From Zancudomyces culisetae (taxonomy: Eukaryota > Kickxellomycota > Harpellomycetes > Harpellales > Legeriomycetaceae): DNA of 42,194 nt. The position numbers and the translations under genes were made by a program. Under the pieces are notes generated by a model. The model ran no database searches, was not told the DNA's origin, and saw only the letters and a program-made list of their open reading frames with translations. This document shows, in pieces, positions 35,739 to 42,194 of this stretch (within the stretch, counting starts at the first letter, position 1; each line of letters starts with the position of its first letter). The DNA is taken from NCBI GenBank assembly GCA_001969505.1, contig LSSK01000734.1, positions 1-42,194 on the forward strand, in the 5' to 3' direction.

Positions 35739-36875
35739 AAATAACTAGTAATATCGGAGGTAGATTTGTATAGAACCTATTTTGTCAATATCATGATGTT
35801 TATAGCTTGTTCTGAATAAACTACAAGTGAGAGGAAAAAAAATTATTGATAGAATTGGGGGGGGTGGGTGGGAGGTATATATGAAGAATGTAGATTGGTA
35901 ATATGATATGTGGGTAAAAAAAATTTGGCAAAAAAACTAAATAAAAAAATAGAGGTGCAATATTGACACCAAAAATCCCTTTTTGTGAAACCTCCAATAG
36001 TTTTATTTTTTTAAAGCAAGTGTACAAAAAATAAAATAAAATAAATAGGTATGAAATACACGAGACTAAAAAAATCAAAATAAAAAAAATCTACAGTATT
36101 TTATAAACATGTATTTGGTTATATTATAATATATTATTATACATCATTTTGTTTTTAACAGTTCACTTGCATTTTTCCGTTCATTTAATATTTTTTCATA
36201 ATCCATTTATTGTCCATTATTCATTACACTCATATTTCTTTTTTTTTTCTTTCTTTTTTTTATTTCAAAAAAAAGGGAGCGCGACTTGTTACTATTATCA
36301 TTGATAAATACATTGTCACTGGTTCAAACTAATAGTATAATAAGCTTATAGGTAGGTTATCTATATTTTTGATTTCAGACTTTTAAACTTATAGGGCAAA
36401 TATAACAGCTATAAGGAGGGAAGAGGTTTGCCATTGTTAAAGGCGAATAAGTTTTATTCATAGCACATACACACGCTATACACACGCATATAATATATTC
36501 CGGTTCCATTAGTAGGGTATAGGTTAGTAAGTTCAAAGACGAAAAGGGAAACTGAGTGGAAATCGAGAATTGTGTCATTGATTAATTTGCTTTTCTCAAG
36601 TAGAAAGCAGCGCTAGAAAGAAAAGGTTGGTGATATTTGCTATCATAATTAGTAGTATTATTATTGTTTTTATTATATAAGGGGATTGGACAAGAGTATT
36701 TTCATATTCTTCCCGGATAATGCAAATTGATAAACAAGAATTTCATGTATTATAACTTTTATTCTATTATTTAAAAAGGATAGAGCAACAAAGTAAATTG
36801 CATAAAGATTTAGGTACGAGTGACGGATAATAGGATAAGGTTGAATAAAGGATAGAAGAGGAAGGGGAGGAGAAA

Positions 36876-37826
36876 ATGTTTAGCAACTTTGAGAGCGAAT
36901 TCAAAGCAGCAGACAAGTGCTTGCATATATATAGCGACAAGAAGTTTCATCCAGATGGGAAGGATCCGTTTAGTAAATGGAGTACTAAGCATCCAAAGTT
37001 TCCATGGCAATTTGGACCATTAGTAAACAAGACAGAGACAGCTGGGTGCGGATCGGTTGAGAAGAAGAAAGTAGAAGTTGATGTTAAAGTAGAAGAGAAA
37101 AAGAAAGTAGAGGTGGGGAAGAAAGTGGAGATAGAAGTGGATGTGAAGAAAAAGGTAGAGGAGAAGAAAACAGTAGAGGTAAAGAAGGAAGAGGTTAAAA
37201 AGGGATGTGGATGTGGAAAGGCAGGATGTGGAGGAGGATGTGGAGGACACCATCATCACCACCATGGCCATCACCACGATCATGATCACCACCACCACCA
37301 TCACGATCACTGCCATTGTAGTGGGAGTTTGTGTTGCAAAGTCGTAGAGGTCCACAAATACTACTACGACAACAAATGCAACTGTAAACCAGCCCCTCCT
37401 CCTCCTCCTCCTCCACCGCCACCACCACCACCACCTCCACCAAAGCCCAAACCAATTGATTCGTGGCAAATCTATCCTTGTTACAAAGTAATAGATGCAT
37501 ACAAAATTGAGGAATCTGAGTGGGTTCCCGAATTCAAAGTCTATCAGAGCGACAAGATGTTCCAAATCCACTGCTTTGTTCCAGGCGCCGACAAGAACAA
37601 GCTGATTGTTGACATTATCTGCCGCAAGGATGTGTGTATTCGCGGTGAGGCCAAGTACCATAGCCATTGTGGATCATGGAAGAATGTACCACATCATTGC
37701 CAATGTACTTTGGTGGTTCCCATGCAGTTTAGATCCGGATTTCCTATTCCACCAAACTGCATTTTAGAAAAAGCTGTTGCGACTTTTGAAGCTGAGGTTT
37801 TGGTTGTTTCTATTCCCAAAAAATAA
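36876..37826 (+). CDS. Alpha-crystallin (HSP20) domain protein with His/Cys-rich and poly-Pro regions
   Basis: Single exon, 316 residues, in distinct blocks. Residues 1-55 are aromatic-rich (KWSTKHPKFPWQFGP). Residues 61-109 are a Lys/Val/Glu repeat built on K-K-V-E-V. Residues 110-123 are Gly/Cys (GCGCGKAGCGGGCGG). Residues 125-147 contain 18 His with Asp and Cys; further Cys pairs run to 170. A poly-Pro run fills about 174-189. Residues about 216-315 are an alpha-crystallin-like fold: WVPEFKVYQSDKMFQIHCFVPGADK, then the VVPMQF strand, IPPNCILEKAVATFEAEVLVVSIPK. The VPGADK and VLVVSIPK ends match the HSP20 family. The domain has extra Cys and His. It may be a metal-buffering or metal-responsive chaperone (inference). 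Confidence 0.85.
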   Translation: MFSNFESEFKAADKCLHIYSDKKFHPDGKDPFSKWSTKHPKFPWQFGPLVNKTETAGCGSVEKKKVEVDVKVEEKKKVEVGKKVEIEVDVKKKVEEKKTVEVKKEEVKKGCGCGKAGCGGGCGGHHHHHHGHHHDHDHHHHHHDHCHCSGSLCCKVVEVHKYYYDNKCNCKPAPPPPPPPPPPPPPPPPKPKPIDSWQIYPCYKVIDAYKIEESEWVPEFKVYQSDKMFQIHCFVPGADKNKLIVDIICRKDVCIRGEAKYHSHCGSWKNVPHHCQCTLVVPMQFRSGFPIPPNCILEKAVATFEAEVLVVSIPKK

Positions 37827-37988
37827 CATGCCATATCCTTTTTTCTTTTTTCTTTTTACTTTTTACTTTTTTTCGCATTTAATCATTTATTATTATTTTA
37901 CAATTTTTGATTTTTCTATTAATAAACTATTATTAAAAAGTCTTTATAAACCTTTTTCTCTATTAATATTTTAAATATCTTCTCTTAT

Positions 37989-38012
37989 TCTCTCTCTCTC
38001 TCTCTCTCTCTC
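37989..38012. repeat. (TC)n microsatellite
   Basis: About twelve dinucleotide units in the 264-base convergent spacer between the alpha-crystallin gene and the AFF-like gene. Confidence 0.9.
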
Positions 38013-38090
38013 CCACAAACCCGTTATCTTACTAAAAACCACTTTTACAAAAACAAAAAACAAAAAACAAAAAAGAGTTACAATATACAT

Positions 38091-39171
38091 TCAAGATGGA
38101 AGCTCAAGATGCTGAAAGCTTGTAACATGCTTAGTTCTTACAAATTCTCGAAGAGCCTGTCGACAGAATGCCGAAACTTCAAATACATCCGATAATGGAG
38201 AAATTGGATACAAGAGCGGAAGGTAAGGCAATGTGTTTTGGCGGTGTGATTCGTTATCATACACTTCATATGTATCTCGCACAATATATTTCTGACGAAT
38301 GTTGTTGTTATTATTATTATTCGTATTTGTATTAATATTATTGTTGTTATTGCTACTGCTATTACTATTGGGTGTGGATATTATAGATGATAAAGATGAG
38401 GAGGACGACATGGATGTCGCTGGCGTGGAGAGCGTACATCGGTTCCACAGTTCAGGCAATGTTTTCATGAGATGGTGTGGTGAAAAACAGTTCAGTGCGT
38501 TGAGTTCAGAGTACCAGTGGTTGCAATAAAAAGTACTCTGTGTGGCTTGTGAAACCAATCGCATAAGAATACCATCACTACTACTACCATTATTATTATT
38601 ATTATTATTATTACCAGTACCATTAGAATCATGAGAAGGAGAAGAGTAATATGAAGAAGGAGATGGTGATAATTTTGCTGTAGCTGTTGCTGTAGCTTTT
38701 GTATGTCTTTGCTGTCGTAACAAGTACTCGTTACACAATGAATTGCAAAGTTCAACGCATTGATGGTTAACTGTTGCAAGTAACAACGCCGCAATACCCG
38801 CCAACAACTCGTAATTCATTTTTTTCTTTTTGGCTTGTGTCGACATACAGCTTCTAAATACATATTTGCCCAACTCATTTAGACTCATCCAATTATCAAT
38901 CACCGAAAACCCATCTTCAGACACCGCTGACCCGTAATGAAACCCTTCTACAAAGCAAATAAGCGCTTCTGAATAACACACCATTGTCGCCAACCCACTA
39001 TCCCTACTACTGTTGCCACCACTACCTAGTTTATCCGCAAGGTGTTTGTATCGCCTAGCCAACGAATTGAACTGATTGAATCGATGTCGGTACTTATCAA
39101 CTGTTTCTTTGGGAAAATTTATCTGTCGTTGTACCAGTTTTTTCACTATTGGTTGCTGTTGCTGTTGCTGC

Positions 39172-39211
<40 letters not shown>

Positions 39212-40625
39212 GCTGTTCTTGACTACTATCCGACCTTACCTTTTTAAGAGGTTCACTTTTATTTTGCTTCTCTACCGTTTTACGTTTCGGTGCTTTTCCT
39301 ATCACCTGTTCACCATTTTTTTGTGATTTTATCATCTCCCTGACCATTTGAACAAGATCGCGATCAAGTTCAATTTTGATTACACCCTTATTACCACCCT
39401 CTTTTTCCTCAATATTATTACTATTACTATTACTATTACCACTAACACTAACACTAACACTACCATTATTATTATTATTATTGCTATTATTATTATTATC
39501 ATTACTATTGCTATTGCTATTGCTGTTGCTATTCTGTTTATATTTCCCACCAATAACATCGCGTCCCGACATTCCAGAATTTAAACTGCTATTAATATTG
39601 CTATTACTAATACTACTACTAGCAATAGTACTTGTAACAGCTACACGTGTTGAGGTTGGTTCTTTGACAACCGTACTTTTACTGGTACGATTTGTATTCT
39701 CATCCTTATTAGTAATAACGGTTCTAACACTTGTTTTCAGTCTATCCAGCTTGCTTGGTAGTGGTTGTAGCATATCATTTAATACTCTAGTAATCTCGTC
39801 TGCCTTGTGGATTCCAAACACCCCAACCCCAACCCCAACCCCAACTCCAAACATCGCTTTATCACTTGCACCATTATTGGTTTTGCCATCCATTTGGTCC
39901 TTTGGAGCGCATTTTGTCATATTGGGTGTAGAGTCTTTATTACGTTGAGGTGTTACTTCGTTTCCAATAACATTTATCTCTTCGACATTTTGCGACCTAC
40001 TAGGCATTTCTTTGACAGTGCTGACAGTACTGTTGGTATAAGGTGTATTTTTGAGATTCCCCCCCGCCATCATGCCACTCTTTTCCTTTACATCCATAGT
40101 CTTTTCATTTGTCTTTTCTGCTTGAATCTTGCCATTTGTAGTCTTGGTAGCAAATTCACTGTTTTTTTTGACATTTAATGTGTACTGTGGTTTGGTGGAA
40201 TTACTTGTTGCTTTGGAGTTGGTGTTGGTATTGCTCGGAACATTTGAACCCAGTACGCTTGTGTTTAAAGTTGAATTTGCCACTGGCTCTTTAATTTCCT
40301 TTTGTAATTCATTTTTTCCTTTCTCTACATCTTTTTCTTTTTCTTTTATTTTTACTCTTCCCTTTTCTTTTTCTTTTTCTTTTTCTTTTTCTTTTTCTTT
40401 TTCTTTTTCCTTTTCTTTTTCCTGCTGTTTTTGTTGTTGTAACTTTAGGGCTTTATTTCTAAAATACACATTGGTAAATGTGTACCCATACTCTGTTTTT
40501 TCGACCGGTTCCAAGCCAAAATGTAAACGGAATGCCTTGGCCGCCTCCAATATCCGCCCTTGTTGTTGAATTTCATCTCTTACCAATCCTTCCTTTACCT
40601 CGAATTTATTTTTTGAAAAATCCAT
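38091..40625 (-). CDS. Large low-complexity protein with AFF4/Ebp1-like C-terminal homology domain
   Basis: Single exon, 844 residues. A short conserved-looking amino part (EIQQQGRILEAAKAFRLHFG) is followed by an EK repeat (about 69-88), Asn/Ser-rich stretches, and a poly-Gln run at about 471-491. A helical region starts near 504: FNQFNSLARRYKHLADKL, then ATMVCYSEALICFVEGFHYG, NELGKYVFRSC and ELLAGIAALLLATVNHQCVEL. This order resembles the AFF C-terminal homology domain (A-KLKH-AD, then Y-DAALSFIE-G, then an LAALCYR helix). A last helical piece ends QALREFVRTKH. AFF4 scaffolds the super elongation complex, and fission yeast Ebp1 is its described counterpart partnering Ell1/Eaf1. By analogy this may bind ELL and promote transcription elongation (inference). 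NLS-like KAPKRKTVEK fits a nuclear protein. Confidence 0.72.
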
Positions 40626-41764
40626 TTTTCAATATTTCCCTTCTTCCCTTCTTCTCTTTTTCCTCTTGTATTCACTCTTTCCTTATTTTTTTAAAATTCT
40701 TCTGTATTAGCGTTTTTTTAATTTCCCCATGTGTTGTAGGATAAATAATGATGGTAAAACTTTCAAAAGAGACAAGTGTGTGTGTGTGTGTGAATAAATG
40801 ATTTTTGTTGGATTTCTTTCTTTCTTTCTTTCTTTCTTGCTTTCCCTAACTTGTTATTTAAATACAATCTATTCAACCCATTTGAGACCGTTTTTTCTCC
40901 TCCCCCCACCTACTTTTCTTTTTTTCTGATAATATACCTTGACTTTATATTTTCAGGTTTATAAATGTATACATATATAATATATATATACGTATATTAA
41001 TTAATATTCGAGTATAGTATAAATTGCAAATGATGTTGGTATTCTTCAAGTTAAATCATGTCTAGTTTTAAAGGAACACTCTCCTCCCCCCTTCTTGTCA
41101 AATAAAAAGTAAAATAATATAAAGTCTTTTTTGTTTTATTTTTGTAGTAAAATGTAGTAAAATGTAGTAAAAAAAATTATAGTTTTTTATCCAACAAAAA
41201 TGAATTAAAACAAAGTATTGCCTTGTAATATAGGTACAAAAACTATTCTAAATTGACCAAATAGCGCAATTGTATGTAATATAATGTATCCCTCCTTTTT
41301 TCCGATACCCTATTTAACTCTTTATTTTTATTTTTTATTTTTATTTTTTGGAGTTGTAAAAGTAAAGTAAAATAAAATAAAATAAAAAATTGCTATTACT
41401 GCTAATCTGTATTAGTTTTTTTTAGCTCTATTTTTCTTTTTTTTTTTTCTTTTTCTATGTGTCTGTGATAGTACCATTTTTACACACAAACTATATTCAG
41501 AAAAAGAAAAAATAAAGAAAAAGAAAACTCCCTCCCCCCTTCCTCCTCCACACACCAGTAATTATAGAATCAATTAAATTATTATATTAGATTATCTTGT
41601 GTTTGATTTTTATTTTGGTACTATAAAGAGCAAAAGATTCATATTTAATAAAGTTAAATTGTAATTATATACTTATAAATAAATTAAGGGTAAAGGAAAA
41701 AAAGAAAAAGAAAGGAAAAGGAAAAGAGAGGAGATATTTTTAAACTAATCTAGTTGTATTTATA
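40626..41764. other. Intergenic spacer upstream of the AFF-like gene
   Basis: 1.1 kb containing a (TG)n run at 40776-40792, a (TTTC)n run at 40813-40838, TATATA-rich sequence near 40970-41000, TAGTAAAATG repeats near 41145-41170, and AT-rich simple sequence. No gene is seen. Confidence 0.6.
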
Positions 41765-42194
41765 TTATGCCTGGCCAATATCTTTAATTTTACTATTGGA
41801 TAGGTTTGTAATCATATCGATATACTTTTTTGTAGCATTTTCGATCTACAAACATACATTAACATATTTATAATAACATTAAATGGGAAAAGAATAGGAG
41901 AAGGAAAATGTACAGTTACAATTACAGCTACAGTTGCAGTTGCAGTTGCAGTTGCAGTTACTTTATAAAAAACAATGAAAAAATAAATAAATAAAAAAAC
42001 TTGCCTCATCTTGCCAGTACTTTGTATCATCCTTGGAAACTCCACTATATTTGGCAGAATTGGTTTTCAACAGTTTTTGGCATTCTTGTCTATGTTTTCG
42101 AAGTACAACTTTTTGAGCTTCGGCTAGATTATTGACTTGTTTGGTCAAGTTTACTCGTGTCTCTTTACTAGGTCTATTTATCAATATTTATATT
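41765..42194 (-). CDS. RRF1: Mitochondrial ribosome recycling factor, 3' part (5' end beyond the window)
   Basis: Two terminal exons are present, 42173-42005 and 41845-41765; earlier exons lie outside the window. Together they encode the RRF core carboxy part: PSKETRVNLTKQVNNLAEAQ, KVVLRKHRQECQKLLK, VSKDDTKYWQDE, then across the intron IENATKKYIDMITNLSNSK and IKDIGQA. This matches the RRF pattern of ERR..L.K.VK..AE..K...R..RR, then the IQK.TD..I..ID helix. RRF splits the post-termination ribosome together with EF-G; the nuclear gene product acts in mitochondria. The intron 42004-41846 begins with GCAAGT, a GC donor, and ends TTGTAG. The upstream acceptor at 42174 is inferred from an in-frame stop just beyond it. 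Confidence 0.87.
41911..41961. repeat. GCAGTT hexamer repeat inside the RRF intron
   Basis: A run of imperfect and then perfect hexamers (ACAGTT, ACAGCT, then GCAGTT several times) occupies about a third of the 159-base intron. Confidence 0.85.

Larger units (their letters stand above)
33048..36875. other. 3.8 kb gene-free region
   Basis: The longest stretch without a convincing gene. It is AT-rich with many poly-A/T runs. It holds a heptamer repeat (35111-35162), a hexamer repeat (35681-35738) and a G8 run (35857-35864). Minus frames at 35370-35639, 35821-36078 and 36375-36578 are low-complexity aromatic or unremarkable sequence. It includes the promoter regions of RING-H2 paralogue 2 and the alpha-crystallin gene. 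A non-coding RNA gene could be hidden here, but I see no sequence signature for one. Confidence 0.55.

Noticed and set aside
36318-36330. GGTTCAAAC as a tRNA B box
   Set aside because: No A box or foldable acceptor and anticodon stems around it.
37020-37667. 215-residue minus-strand frame rich in Val/Trp/Arg
   Set aside because: Antisense of the His/Cys/Pro and Lys/Val/Glu repeats of the alpha-crystallin gene; composition explained by the repeats.
39376-39948. Leu-rich plus-strand frame resembling membrane segments
   Set aside because: Antisense of Asn/Ser/Gln-coding repeats in the AFF-like gene.

Overview
The window is AT-rich nuclear DNA from a eukaryote, most probably a fungus. It carries housekeeping genes interrupted by short introns with GTAAGT-like donors, CTAAC/CTAAT-like branch sites about 15-35 bases before the acceptor, and TAG/CAG acceptors. 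The fungal reading rests on a VPS9+CUE Rab5 exchange factor, an F-BAR+SH3 protein, an RPT1 whose amino terminus resembles the yeast protein, and a small Set7-like SET protein. PPWD1 (absent from budding yeast as far as I recall) and an AFF/Ebp1-like protein suggest a lineage outside Saccharomyces. I cannot fix the genus. The standard genetic code fits throughout. No tRNA, rRNA, CRISPR array or intact transposon was seen.

Layout, left to right: PPWD1 spliceosomal cyclophilin (+, 37-1974) meets tail to tail an F-BAR/SH3 gene (-, 2059-4234, six exons). After a 1.4 kb spacer comes a nine-exon DEAH-type helicase homologue (-, 5628-8377) in which every catalytic motif has been lost. A 1.5 kb divergent spacer separates it from VPS1 dynamin (+, 9897-12109). 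A secreted Ser-rich protein (-, 12298-13116) converges on VPS1. SPT16 (-, 14777-17893), a membrane RING-H2 protein (-, 19062-19790), proteasome ATPase RPT1 (-, 21236-22992, five exons) and VPS9 (-, 23634-25811, three exons) follow on one strand. A SET protein (+, 26872-27459) and RRP15 (+, 27799-29147, five exons) come next, then an unrecognised three-exon gene (-, 29559-30945) and a second RING-H2 protein (-, 32550-33047). A 3.8 kb gene-free stretch precedes an alpha-crystallin-domain protein with a His/Cys/poly-Pro region (+, 36876-37826). It converges on a large low-complexity protein with an AFF4-type C-terminal homology domain (-, 38091-40625). The right edge cuts a mitochondrial ribosome recycling factor (-).

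No operon logic applies. The genes serve separate tasks: splicing, chromatin transcription, ribosome assembly, the proteasome and vesicle traffic (VPS1 and VPS9 both act in the endosome/vacuole route).

The most unusual content is the complete pseudo-helicase, whose exons join in frame to a 652-residue protein of DEAH fold with no usable ATPase motif. Also notable are the metal-binding-looking HSP20 protein, the AFF-like scaffold, and a pair of RING-H2 membrane proteins with identical RING spacing and a shared LPxY motif. Exon coordinates were derived by hand from splice signals, reading phase and homology; transcript data would be decisive.
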